Under the pieces are notes generated by a model. It saw only the letters and a list, made by a program, of their open reading frames with translations. It ran no database searches and was not told where the DNA came from. Below, one piece after another: positions 9,475 to 17,318 of a stretch of DNA of 48,743 nucleotides; the stretch's first letter is position 1; every line of letters starts with the position of its first letter. Position numbers and translations under genes: made by a program. The DNA is taken from contig NZ_PTRA01000012.1 of the NCBI RefSeq assembly GCF_002943425.1, positions 1-48,743 of the forward strand, read 5' to 3'. This DNA comes from Siphonobacter curvatus. Lineage in GTDB: Bacteria; Bacteroidota; Bacteroidia; Cytophagales; Spirosomataceae.

Positions 9475-9759
9475 CTATTCCGTTTTTCGGTCGGAATGAC
9501 CGAGGGATTTTGCCGGAGCAATTAAATCTCGTACCTGTTGTTTCAAGGTTTTGATTTCGGGAAAACCACCGGCTTGTTTCCGGTCAAAAATTTCCTGCCC
9601 GTTCAGGTAGATTTTGAAAGTACCGGAAACTTCAGCTGGACGCAAGCCAACTTCTCCCAGCTCTTCCCAAAACGTCGTCAATAATTCCTGAGCTAGCCAG
9701 GCCGATCGCAGTAACCAGCCACAGCGAGGGCAGTATTCAATTGTAAGAATGGGTTTCAT
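9475..9759 (-). CDS. SelW/Rdx-family thioredoxin-like protein
   Basis: 94 residues from the ATG at 9757-9759 (MKPILTIEYCPRCGW). The longer open frame upstream is unlike protein and overlaps the divergent promoter region. The beta-strand plus CxxC (Cys-Pro-Arg-Cys) followed by a long helix and a later FKIYLNGQEIFDRK beta-hairpin with GGFPE is the SelT/SelW/SelH domain. Bacterial members carry Cys where animal proteins have selenocysteine. They are thought to be thiol redox proteins, but the partner is unknown. No signal peptide, so cytoplasmic. Divergent from yraN. Confidence 0.85.
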   Translation of the reverse strand: MKPILTIEYCPRCGWLLRSAWLAQELLTTFWEELGEVGLRPAEVSGTFKIYLNGQEIFDRKQAGGFPEIKTLKQQVRDLIAPAKSLGHSDRKTE

Positions 9760-9863
9760 GGATTCAAGCTTAATCAGTATGTATAACGAACTATGGAACG
9801 GCATCCGTACTTCAGCAAATCTTAGCATCTTTTCCGTACATTCCATCAGCCTACAGCATTTTT

Positions 9864-10213
9864 GTGCCAACGCATCTACAGACTGGACAACGGGGGGAAG
9901 TTCTGGCCGCTCGCTTCTTGGAGCAGAAAGGGTACGAAATCGTCGCTCGTAATTACCGGGCCGGGCGGGCGGAGGTTGATCTCATGTACGTCGCGAACAG
10001 TGGATGGTCTTTATGGAGGTGAAAACTCGTACCAATCTGAAGTTTGGTTTTCCGGAAGCCTTTGTATCCGCCCGAAAAGAAACGTTGCTACGCCAGGCCG
10101 CCGATCAGTATGTCTATGAAACCAATTGGCGGGGGGCCATCCGCTTTGATGTAGTCGCGGTAGTCGTGACGTGGAAATCAGAAGAGCTGGTACATTTTGA
10201 AGACGTCTGGTAA
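9864..10213 (+). pseudogene. yraN: YraN/UPF0102 nuclease-fold protein, frameshifted
   Basis: The protein is readable only across two frames. Frame one starts at GTG 9864 (MPTHLQTGQRGEVLAARFLE) and runs through the YraN signature GYEIVARNYR-AGRAEVDLM. Near 9996-10006 the reading must slip by one base to continue as QWMVFMEVKTRT, then FGFPEAFVSARK, to the stop at 10211. Both halves match the family (about 116 residues in total, the usual length), and the metal-binding PD-(D/E)xK-type residues sit on both sides (Glu/Asp in AEVDL, Glu-x-Lys in MEVKT). It is either a real pseudogene or a one-base assembly error. Frame one otherwise ends at a TGA at 10019. Family function is not settled; a role in DNA processing is proposed. 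Confidence 0.8.
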
Positions 10214-10278
10214 TCATCCAGAAAAAGGGTAGCAAAGGTTTCTTTTCTTCTTTTGTAAAAAACCTCTGTTCTTACTCT

Positions 10279-11670
10279 ATGAAAAAAGTACTGCTTTCCG
10301 CTTTGCTGAGCGTTTGTTCCTGTTTTGCTATGGCTCAGAAGACCTACGAAGCTAACTGGGCCTCCATCGATTCACGGCCCGTTCCGAATTGGTTTGAAGA
10401 CGCCAAGTTTGGCATTTTTATTCACTGGGGACTATTTTCCGTACCCTCCTACGCTCCTACCGCCCGCGATGGCATGGGCGTCTACGATCAATATTCAGAA
10501 TGGTACTGGCAAAAGTGGCAGGATGCCAAAAGCAAAACTTCACCGCTATTTCAGAAATTTCATAACCGTGTCTATGGAACAGACACCAAGTATCAGGATT
10601 TTGTCAAAGACTTTAAAGCCGAATTTTTCAAGCCGGACGAATGGGCAAAGGTTTTTGAACAGGCTGGTGCGAAATATGTCGTACTGACGTCGAAACACCA
10701 CGAAGGTTTTACGCTCTGGCCCAGTGCTCAGGCCTGGAACTGGAACGCCGTAGACGTAGGTCCACACCGCGACTTACTGGGAGATCTGACGTCTGCCGTC
10801 AAGGAGAAAGGCTTGCACATGGGCTATTATTACTCTCTATACGAGTGGTACAATCCGCTGTACAAACAAAGCGTGAACCGTTACGTAGACGAGCACATGA
10901 TACCCCAGCTGAAAGACTTGGTAACCCGGTACAAACCCGACGTCGTATGGACGGATGGCGAATGGGACCATTCCTCGGAAGTATGGAAGAGTACAGAGTT
11001 TCTGGCCTGGCTGTACAACGAGTCACCGGTGAAAGAAACTGTGGTGGTCAATGATCGCTGGGGTAAGGAAACCCGTTCGAAGCACGGCGGCATTTACACA
11101 ACCGAATACGATTTAGTACACTCGGGGAACGCCGATAATACGAAATTTACGCATCCCTGGGAAGAATGCCGGGGAATTGGCGGTTCGTTTGGCTACAATC
11201 GGGCCGAGATTCTGGAAGATTACGCTACATCAGCGGCGTTGGTACACATTCTGATCGAGAAAGTGGCTCGCGGCGGCAATCTGTTACTGAATGTCGGACC
11301 CACCGCGGATGGCCGTATTCCCGTCATTATGCAGCAACGGCTGAAAGACATGGGCGATTGGCTTAAGGTCAATAAAGATGCCATCTACGGTACGCGGGCC
11401 TGGGAAAAAGCTCCCGCTTTCAAGAAAGGTACCAAACTGTTTTTCACGCAGAAAGGAAAAGACCTGTACGTATTAACGACGGAATGGATGGATAACCTTT
11501 CGGTCGATGGCATCACTAAACCACAAAGCGTTTCCCTGCTGGGCTTTAAAGGAGCGGTGAAAACGAGTATGAAGGGAAACCAACTGACAATAGCGGCTCC
11601 GAACGTTACGCCCGCCACAATACCCTGCCAGCACGCCTGGGTATACAAGCTCGAAGGAGCGGGTCGATAG
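10279..11670 (+). CDS. Alpha-L-fucosidase, GH29, secreted
   Basis: 463 residues with a signal peptide (ends FAMAQ). It hydrolyses terminal alpha-L-fucose by a retaining mechanism. Family motifs appear in order: NWFEDAKFGIFIHWGLFSVP near residue 37, KYVVLTSKHHEGFTLWPS near 132, and YKPDVVWTDGEW with Asp226 in the position of the catalytic nucleophile. Later GGNLLLNVGPTADGRIP marks the end of the barrel, followed by a small beta-sandwich tail. The acid/base residue of GH29 is poorly conserved and I do not assign it. Probably periplasmic, releasing fucose from plant, algal or animal glycans. It is a single gene, not part of a SusC/SusD locus here. Confidence 0.93.
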   Translation: MKKVLLSALLSVCSCFAMAQKTYEANWASIDSRPVPNWFEDAKFGIFIHWGLFSVPSYAPTARDGMGVYDQYSEWYWQKWQDAKSKTSPLFQKFHNRVYGTDTKYQDFVKDFKAEFFKPDEWAKVFEQAGAKYVVLTSKHHEGFTLWPSAQAWNWNAVDVGPHRDLLGDLTSAVKEKGLHMGYYYSLYEWYNPLYKQSVNRYVDEHMIPQLKDLVTRYKPDVVWTDGEWDHSSEVWKSTEFLAWLYNESPVKETVVVNDRWGKETRSKHGGIYTTEYDLVHSGNADNTKFTHPWEECRGIGGSFGYNRAEILEDYATSAALVHILIEKVARGGNLLLNVGPTADGRIPVIMQQRLKDMGDWLKVNKDAIYGTRAWEKAPAFKKGTKLFFTQKGKDLYVLTTEWMDNLSVDGITKPQSVSLLGFKGAVKTSMKGNQLTIAAPNVTPATIPCQHAWVYKLEGAGR

Positions 11671-11684
11671 CTTGCGGGTTTCAG

Positions 11685-11724
11685 AAAAAAAGGCTGGACG
11701 GGAGATCTCCGTCCAGCCTTTTTT
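11685..11724. terminator. Bidirectional terminator between fucosidase and PAP2 genes
   Basis: AGGCTGGACGG and CCGTCCAGCCT arms with A- and T-runs outside, between two convergent stop codons. Confidence 0.9.
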
Positions 11725-11733
11725 CGTGAATAG

Positions 11734-12402
11734 TTAGGCGACCCTTCGTCTCAATTCCAGACGTTTATCCAACCACTTTTTGGGATGCTGCTGCCAGTAG
11801 GTTTCTAGTCCTGTAAATACCAGCAGTGTAGATACCGTACCAATAATCGAACCTACGTAAATATCCGCGACGAAATGCTGGAATAGATACACGCGGGAAT
11901 AAGCCCCCAGAACGGCCAGAAACAGAAATAGCCAGCCCCAGTGTTTGTTGCTTACCAGTAACGTAAGCAGACAAAACAAGGCAAAAACGGACGTTGAGTG
12001 GCCGGATGGAAAGCTATTAACGCTGTGTAAGTTGAGTCCGTCGACGGTATGAAAAACCCAGCCTGAATTTTTGTAAAAGGCACTGGGCCGTAATTCTCCC
12101 TCGAAAAAACTGTGTTTCAACAGCTGCGTAAACAGGCCAGCAATGAGTAAGGATAGTACACCAGCCAGAGCCCAGCGGTACCGAACAAATACTAGTCCAA
12201 TGACAATGCCAAAACCCACGGCTCCGTCCGCGAGATCGGTCAGGTAATAAAAGAACACATCCCAGAAGGGATGATTGACGCCATTAATCCACCGCATCAG
12301 TACCGTCCGATCCAGCTGAGAAAGCATACTGCCGACAACGATAAGTAATAAAACATACGGCAGGAAGAAAGAATAATTCTGTCGGATCAATCGAAAAAGC
12401 AT
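11734..12402 (-). CDS. PAP2-family membrane phosphatase
   Basis: 222 residues with about six hydrophobic segments. The three phosphatase motifs are present: K96 through RP (105-106), PSGH at 132-135, and SR (169-170) followed by H176 and D180. The histidines are the phospho-acceptor and general base, facing the outer side of the inner membrane. Such enzymes dephosphorylate lipid phosphates such as undecaprenyl pyrophosphate or phosphatidylglycerol phosphate; the substrate cannot be read from the sequence. It precedes no partner, but a peptidoglycan amidase lies just upstream on the same strand (143 bases apart), which fits a role in envelope lipid recycling. Confidence 0.9.
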   Translation of the reverse strand: MLFRLIRQNYSFFLPYVLLLIVVGSMLSQLDRTVLMRWINGVNHPFWDVFFYYLTDLADGAVGFGIVIGLVFVRYRWALAGVLSLLIAGLFTQLLKHSFFEGELRPSAFYKNSGWVFHTVDGLNLHSVNSFPSGHSTSVFALFCLLTLLVSNKHWGWLFLFLAVLGAYSRVYLFQHFVADIYVGSIIGTVSTLLVFTGLETYWQQHPKKWLDKRLELRRRVA

Positions 12403-12545
12403 GCGAAGGGGTCGTGAAGAGTTGTTGGTTAGCAGTTGATCGTTTTATGGTTAGTAATGCCCTGGAAAGGTTGGGATACCTGATACATGGCAAAGTAACC
12501 GAACCTCTTAACCAATAACCCTTACCACTAACGAACAACTTAAAC

Positions 12546-13373
12546 CTAATTATCCATTTCATTTTTATACTGCTCGAAGGCCCGGAAAATGGCTTCGGCG
12601 AGTTTATCCTGTCCGGCGTCACTGGCTAGGAAAGCCTCTTCGGTCGGATTAGATAGGTAACCCGTTTCAATCAGTACAGAAGGCGTGGCGGTAGTCCAGA
12701 GTACCAGCAGTCCGGCTTGTTTTACGCCACGACTGATGCGGTCCGCTCGCTTAAAGGCTCGTTCTACTTTCGAAGCAAAATTCACGCTGTTCGCCAGATA
12801 CGCATTCTGGTAATTTTCCAGCATGATTTGCCCTAGTGGTGAATTGGGATCGAACCCTTCGTACTTCTTCTCGTAGTTCTTTTCCTGGAAAATTACGGCG
12901 TTTTCACGTTTCGCTACTGCCAGGTTTGCCTCCGATTTGTGTAACCCCATCACGTACGTTTCCGTACCATAGAAATCCCGGCGAGTCGCAGGCAGAGCAT
13001 TGGCGTGAATCGACATAAACAGGTCCGCTTTATTCCGATTGGAAACGGCTCCACGTTCGTGTAATTCGACAAATACGTCCGTTTTACGGGTAAAAACGAC
13101 CTTGACGTTGGGATAATGTTCTTTGATTTTTTCTCCAACGGCCAAAGCAATCGGCAGAACTACATTTTTTTCTCGGGTACCATTTTTACCAATTGCTCCG
13201 GGGTCTTTTCCACCGTGGCCAGCATCAATGACAACAGTACGAATCGCCTCTGCGTTGGGGTTCGCAACGGGAGGCCTTTCGGACACTGTATTCTCCTGAA
13301 AACTGAATAAAATCAAAACCAGCCCTAGTACGGGCCATACATTAACACACTTTAACGGGCTTTTTTCACGCAT
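12546..13373 (-). CDS. N-acetylmuramoyl-L-alanine amidase (Amidase_3, AmiC type)
   Basis: 275 residues with an N-terminal signal or anchor segment (residues 10-26) and a short linker. The zinc amidase domain starts at TVVIDAGHGGKDPG. Zinc ligands are His53, Glu68 (in TREKN) and His123 (in SIHANA), with catalytic Glu236 (in VLIETGYLSN). It cleaves the bond between MurNAc and the stem peptide, acting in cell separation. An insertion at about 135-190 (GTETYVMGLHKSEANLAVAK, and a long charged stretch) is typical of Bacteroidota members. It is divergent from the lptD gene, an arrangement seen often in this phylum. Confidence 0.95.
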   Translation of the reverse strand: MREKSPLKCVNVWPVLGLVLILFSFQENTVSERPPVANPNAEAIRTVVIDAGHGGKDPGAIGKNGTREKNVVLPIALAVGEKIKEHYPNVKVVFTRKTDVFVELHERGAVSNRNKADLFMSIHANALPATRRDFYGTETYVMGLHKSEANLAVAKRENAVIFQEKNYEKKYEGFDPNSPLGQIMLENYQNAYLANSVNFASKVERAFKRADRISRGVKQAGLLVLWTTATPSVLIETGYLSNPTEEAFLASDAGQDKLAEAIFRAFEQYKNEMDN

Positions 13374-13401
13374 GCTTCTGAAGGTTGGTACAGTTACTAT
13401 G

Positions 13402-13409
13402 TATTTTTG
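13402..13409 (+). promoter_or_regulatory. Candidate -7 element for lptD
   Basis: TATTTTTG matches TANNTTTG exactly, but the expected TTTG 20 bases upstream reads only CTGA/TCTG. It would give a long leader of about 190 bases before the TTG start. Confidence 0.4.
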
Positions 13410-13414
13410 CCCGA

Positions 13415-13422
13415 CAAATTTA
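13415..13422 (-). promoter_or_regulatory. Candidate -7 element for the amidase gene
   Basis: The minus strand reads TAAATTTG, an exact TANNTTTG match, lying 5 bases from the opposing lptD -7 candidate, so the two promoters would be back to back. The -33 part is not evident. Confidence 0.4.
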
Positions 13423-13600
13423 AAGGAAAATGCGAGTCACTTACCGATGAAGCATGATTCAGTCGCCGTATCTTCGCTTCTTAAATTCGGAACCGGGAAT
13501 TTTTAGTTTGTTCGTTAGCAATCAACTCATACCAACGCCAAAAGTTTCCCCGATAGTCTACTGAAAGGCCAGAAACATTGAACATTAAATTCCAGGACCG

Positions 13601-16426
13601 TTGAAGAACTGTTTTCTTTTGATCTTTTTTGTGATGCTTGGTGTTGTGCAGGCCTGGGGACAGCGTCCGGGATCAAAACGCATGGCTCTTCCCTTTGGCC
13701 GGGTCCAACGCCCCGTACAACCCGATTCACTAAAGCCGCTCGCTCCGGCTGATTCCATCCGTCTTTCCAAAGCCGATTCCCTACAAAATGAGAGTGATTT
13801 GAAATCTCAGGTGGAGTATTTCGCCAGGGATTCAACGATTATGACTACCGACGAGAAAGTGGTAGAATTGTACGGAGATGCCAAGGTGGATTACGAAGAT
13901 ATTCACCTGAAAGCCGATTACATCAAGCTGAATTGGGAAACCAACGAGGTATACGCCATTGGTCGGAAAGATTCGACCGGTAAAGTCATTGGTGAACCCG
14001 TTTTCGAGCAGGGGGCTGATGTGTACAATACTAGCGAAATCCGCTATAACTTCAAGACACGGCGGGCGGCCATTAAAACCATCGTCACCAAGCAGGGCGA
14101 GGGCAACGTACGGGGAAAAATCGTGAAGAAAGACAGTTCGAATAACTTCTTTTTACGCGGAGCCTTCTATACGACTTGCGACTTACTACACCCGCACTAC
14201 GGCATTCAGGCCCCGAAAATCAAACTCGTACAGGGCAAAGGCGATAATAGGCAGGTCATTGCCGGACCTTTTAATCTGGTCATTGCCGGTATCCAATTGC
14301 CGCTGGGACTTCCATTTGGGTTCTTCCCTTTTTCGGAGAAGCGAAAATCCGGATTTATCCTAGGTAACTACGGTGAGGAACCACAAAACCGGGGTTTTTA
14401 TCTGCGGGATTTTGGCTATTACTGGGCTGTAAACGATTACCTGGGCTTACGATTTACGGGACAGCTTTACTCCAGAGGGGGTTGGGGAGCTGGTTCGCAG
14501 GGGAATTACATTAAAAAATACCGGTACAGTGGCAGTTTTAGTCTGATCTATAACCACAATAGATCCGGGGATGAAATTGGGCCGAACCGTACCATTTCGA
14601 ATGACTTCAGTGTGCAGTGGTCGCATACGCCCCAGACGCTGGGTCGTCCGTACAGTTTCTCAGCTTCGGTAAACGTTGCCAGTAGTAACTACCTCAACAA
14701 CAACGAGCAAAACCTGACGAGTCCGACGGGTGGTCTGGGCCGGTACCAACAGAACGTGTTTGGTTCGTCGGTACAGTATTCGCATAACTTCGGTCAGTAC
14801 ATTCAAACCAGTGCCAACGTACGTATTAACCAGAACGTAACGACCAAGGCCTTGACCATTGGGGGGGGAGTAACGGCAGCCGTAACGCAGTTTCAGCCGC
14901 TGCGTCGGAAGAAAGCCGTAACGCCCGCCTGGTATGAGTCCTTCCGTTTGGGAGCTAACCTGTCGAGTACGGTAGATATTAGCAACAACATTCAGCCTCA
15001 GGTAGTTAGTAACAGTGGTTTTGCCGGTGAATTTCGGATTGCCAACTATATCCCTGACACGTTGAATATCCGTACGACTTCAACGCCTGAGAACGCTCAG
15101 ACGCGGGTACTCTCCGGAAATATTCCGTTTAACCTCGAGAACCTACCGACCATTTTAAAGAATAGTCAGGTTACTACTACCTTTTCGATTCCCATTTCCT
15201 TACCTAACTTTAAAATTGCCCGTAACATCAACGTAACCCCGGGCGTAAGTTTACAGGGAAACCTCTATACGAAACAATATTCTTATCGTTACATAAAACC
15301 CGGATCACTCTTGGAGTCTGTACGTCCCGGTTTTGTATCGGATAGTGGTGGAGTTGTGGTTGATACCATCAGCCGTCTGTCTCCGGCCTACGCCTACTCT
15401 ACTTCTTTAGGCATTAATACGCGGGTATACGGAACGTATTACTTTAAAAAACTGGGTCGTCTGGAAGCGATTCGGCATACGTTTGCTCCCTCGATCAGCT
15501 TAAGTTACACACCGGATTTATCGAGTAAGTTTTACCAGCGAGTACAGATTAACGAACGAGGTGATCAACGCCTGCTTTCTAAATTTTCGGGTTACAGTGG
15601 AAGCATTGGGGCGGCGGCTTCGGCCAGTTTCAGTTTAACCAACCAGCTGGAAATGAAAGTCAGGGCCAAGTCCGATACGGCAAAGGAGGCCTTTCAGAAG
15701 ATTAATATCTTCGACAACTTCGGACTTTCGGGCAGTTACAACTTCCTAGCCGACTCCTTCAATCTGTCGAACTTATCGTTGGTAGCCAATACGGTCATTT
15801 TGAAGAAGTATAACATCAACTTTGCCTCTACCTTTGACCCCTATGATGTCGTTCAGGATGATTATTTGCTCAGTGGCCGAAGAGTAAACCGTCTGAAAGT
15901 AGCTTCCGGTAAAGGCTTAGCCAGTCTGCAAAGCATGACGATTGGGTTTAGTACGGGCTTTAAGGGCGGTCAGAAGAAAAAGCAGGGACAGCAGCAACAG
16001 CCCAAGGAAAAACCCGAAGGCGTAAGTGATGCCGAAATGCGGTTTATTCAATCGAATCCGCAGTTGTACATCGACTGGGATGTCCCCTGGAATGTGAACT
16101 TGAGCTATAACTTCAGCTATACGAAGTACGGCCTGGGCCGGGCCCAAACGTTCCAGACGTTAAGTATGAACGGCGATATCAAGCTAACGGAGAAATGGGC
16201 CATGACCTTTACTACGGGCTGGGACTTTGTACTGAATGCTCCTTCGCTGACGAACATTGGTCTGACGCGTAACCTTCACTGCTGGGAGGCTTCGTTCAAC
16301 TGGACGCCGATTGCTCAAAATCTCCGGGGCGGGAACTACAATTTTGAATTACGCGTTCGATCTGCTATGTTGAAAGACCTGAAACTCTCCCGCCGTCGTA
16401 GCTTCTACGATCAGGGTGGTTTCTAG
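13601..16426 (+). CDS. LPS-assembly outer-membrane protein LptD-like
   Basis: 941 residues. It opens with a signal peptide (LKNCFLLIFFVMLGVVQAWGQ) that can only be included by starting at TTG 13601; an in-frame stop lies just upstream at 13586 and the next ATG would cut the signal. A proline-rich spacer follows, then an OstA/LptA-like beta-jellyroll domain at about residues 80-230 (VVELYGDAKVDYEDIHLKAD, with FYTTCDLLHPHYGI), then a long beta-barrel to the C-terminal Phe. These parts define the LptD of Bacteroidota, which inserts lipopolysaccharide into the outer leaflet. A Lys/Gln-rich loop near residues 790-805 (KKKQGQQQQPKEK) is probably exposed and variable. Confidence 0.88.
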   Translation: MKNCFLLIFFVMLGVVQAWGQRPGSKRMALPFGRVQRPVQPDSLKPLAPADSIRLSKADSLQNESDLKSQVEYFARDSTIMTTDEKVVELYGDAKVDYEDIHLKADYIKLNWETNEVYAIGRKDSTGKVIGEPVFEQGADVYNTSEIRYNFKTRRAAIKTIVTKQGEGNVRGKIVKKDSSNNFFLRGAFYTTCDLLHPHYGIQAPKIKLVQGKGDNRQVIAGPFNLVIAGIQLPLGLPFGFFPFSEKRKSGFILGNYGEEPQNRGFYLRDFGYYWAVNDYLGLRFTGQLYSRGGWGAGSQGNYIKKYRYSGSFSLIYNHNRSGDEIGPNRTISNDFSVQWSHTPQTLGRPYSFSASVNVASSNYLNNNEQNLTSPTGGLGRYQQNVFGSSVQYSHNFGQYIQTSANVRINQNVTTKALTIGGGVTAAVTQFQPLRRKKAVTPAWYESFRLGANLSSTVDISNNIQPQVVSNSGFAGEFRIANYIPDTLNIRTTSTPENAQTRVLSGNIPFNLENLPTILKNSQVTTTFSIPISLPNFKIARNINVTPGVSLQGNLYTKQYSYRYIKPGSLLESVRPGFVSDSGGVVVDTISRLSPAYAYSTSLGINTRVYGTYYFKKLGRLEAIRHTFAPSISLSYTPDLSSKFYQRVQINERGDQRLLSKFSGYSGSIGAAASASFSLTNQLEMKVRAKSDTAKEAFQKINIFDNFGLSGSYNFLADSFNLSNLSLVANTVILKKYNINFASTFDPYDVVQDDYLLSGRRVNRLKVASGKGLASLQSMTIGFSTGFKGGQKKKQGQQQQPKEKPEGVSDAEMRFIQSNPQLYIDWDVPWNVNLSYNFSYTKYGLGRAQTFQTLSMNGDIKLTEKWAMTFTTGWDFVLNAPSLTNIGLTRNLHCWEASFNWTPIAQNLRGGNYNFELRVRSAMLKDLKLSRRRSFYDQGGF

Positions 16427-16439
16427 ATCAACAGCAATA

Positions 16440-16512
16440 GTCTCCGTAGCTCAGTTGGTAGAGCAATTGACTCTTAATCAATGGGTCGCAGGTTCGAACC
16501 CTGCCGGGGACA
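16440..16512 (+). tRNA. tRNA-Lys (anticodon CTT)
   Basis: A full cloverleaf: acceptor GTCTCCG with CGGGGAC, D-stem GCTC/GAGC, anticodon stem ATTGA/TCAAT around loop CTCTTAA (anticodon CTT), five-base variable loop, T-arm GCAGG-TTCGAAC-CCTGC. Discriminator A at 16512; CCA is not encoded. Confidence 0.97.
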
Positions 16513-16518
16513 CTTCCT

Positions 16519-16556
16519 AAAAAAGCCGATTTACGTAAGTAAAATCGGCTTTTTTA
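16519..16556 (+). terminator. Terminator after tRNA-Lys
   Basis: AAAAAAGCCGATTTA pairs with TAAAATCGGCTTTTTT (one small bulge), six bases past the tRNA. Confidence 0.9.
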
Positions 16557-16566
16557 TTTTCCTCTC

Positions 16567-16610
16567 TTAGCAGTTTTGGAACTTCCTCCTTAGCCGTTTT
16601 GAAATCCCTC
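16567..16610. repeat. Imperfect 23-bp direct repeat next to the tRNA
   Basis: TTAGCAGTTTTGGAACTTCC and, 23 bases on, TTAGCCGTTTTGAAATCCC. Two half-conserved copies just before an integrase remnant could be arm-type recombinase sites, which is a guess from position. Confidence 0.35.
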
Positions 16611-16703
16611 AAAGCAGTGTGTTTTGCATAGTTTTTGTTGAACTTCAGGTAAAACCGTCATAAAAGTTATGAACATCATAAAAAAGCCCATGGAACCCAC
16701 AAT

Positions 16704-16959
16704 GTAAAAATTAGGGTCTATCACAAAGGAGAGAAAAGATTTATTGATACTCGTCATTTCCTCTCTCTAAAAGAACTCACCCAAGTGGAAGGAAAAAGAA
16801 TTTAGTAGTAAAGGTCCCTTTGTCCTAGGCATAATTGGCAAGAAGCTAAAGGACTATTGTAAAACGATTAGTGAGCTTGAAGATAAGCTAGATTTTCTCA
16901 AGCGGAGTAGTGTTTCAGTTAATGAAATTCATTACAATAGGTACTTTACAAATATTTAA
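16704..16959 (+). pseudogene. Decayed tyrosine recombinase, N-terminal fragment
   Basis: Two frames together give a plausible start of a Bacteroidota phage-type integrase. The first reads VKIRVYHKGEKRFIDTRHFL (an arm-binding beta-sheet pattern) and ends at a run of stops near 16802. The second, shifted by one, reads KGPFVLGIIGKKLKDYC then a helix ISELEDKLDFLK and ends at 16957. This matches the arm domain and linker helix of such enzymes, but no catalytic R, H or Y portion remains. It lies 190 bases from the tRNA-Lys 3' end, a classic integration target. The identification is by pattern only. Confidence 0.5.
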
Positions 16960-17040
16960 GTTATAGGTATCCGTTTCTGCTTCGAATTACCCTCAATTTT
17001 TACAGAGAGCAGTTGCATTTCTCTCTTGACTCTCATTAGG

Positions 17041-17211
17041 CTAAGAAAAAAACAGGATCAATTCCGCCTGTGCACTCGAAAAATTTTCAATAACGATATC
17101 AGCAAAAGGCATTGCTTGGTTCCTACTTTTATTTGTCAATGCTACGACTTTCATTTACCCATTCCTGACCGCAATTTGAGTCCTCAATAACAATGACTAT
17201 AATTACTGCAC
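17041..17211 (-). pseudogene. Decayed HAD-superfamily phosphatase, C-terminal fragment
   Basis: On the minus strand an open stretch reads VIVIEDSNCGQEWV, the HAD motif with the acidic ED pair, and after a frame change an ORF from ATG 17154 reads MKVVALTNKSRNQAMPFADI-VIENFSS to a stop at 17041. This is the usual end of beta-phosphoglucomutase-like HAD hydrolases (EDS..G...AGMKVVAL....ADxVIxxF). Everything upstream, including the nucleophile DxD, is missing. It supports gene decay in this stretch. Confidence 0.5.
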
Positions 17212-17238
17212 TTCTATCGAATATCTTACTACTTATTA

Positions 17239-17263
17239 TAATAAAACCCTAGTTTTCGTGGAT
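17239..17263 (+). promoter_or_regulatory. Operator copy A of a paired regulatory element
   Basis: TAATAAAA, five variable bases, then GTTTTCGTGGAT. The same element occurs in inverted orientation at 21877-21901 in front of the other lipoprotein of the module. It contains a dyad AAAAC-N4-GTTTT. The 3' end lies 22 bases before the TAAATTTG -7 box and touches the -33 region, an activator-like position. Likely regulator: the LuxR-type protein at 20401. Confidence 0.65.
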
Positions 17264-17293
17264 TGATTTGCAGGATCCAGGCTAGTAAATTTG
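17262..17293 (+). promoter_or_regulatory. Promoter of the 17319 lipoprotein gene
   Basis: ATTG at 17262-17265, 20-base spacer, TAAATTTG at 17286-17293 (exact TANNTTTG). The -33 box deviates by one base and overlaps the end of the operator, fitting a promoter that needs activation. Confidence 0.65.
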
Positions 17294-17318
17294 AATTCGA
17301 TATATAAGCAAGAACGCC

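Noticed and set aside
16440-16512. tRNA-Lys 3' end duplicated at 21.9-22.2 kb as an attachment site
   Set aside because: Visual search for the last 15-20 bases of the tRNA in that region found no copy.
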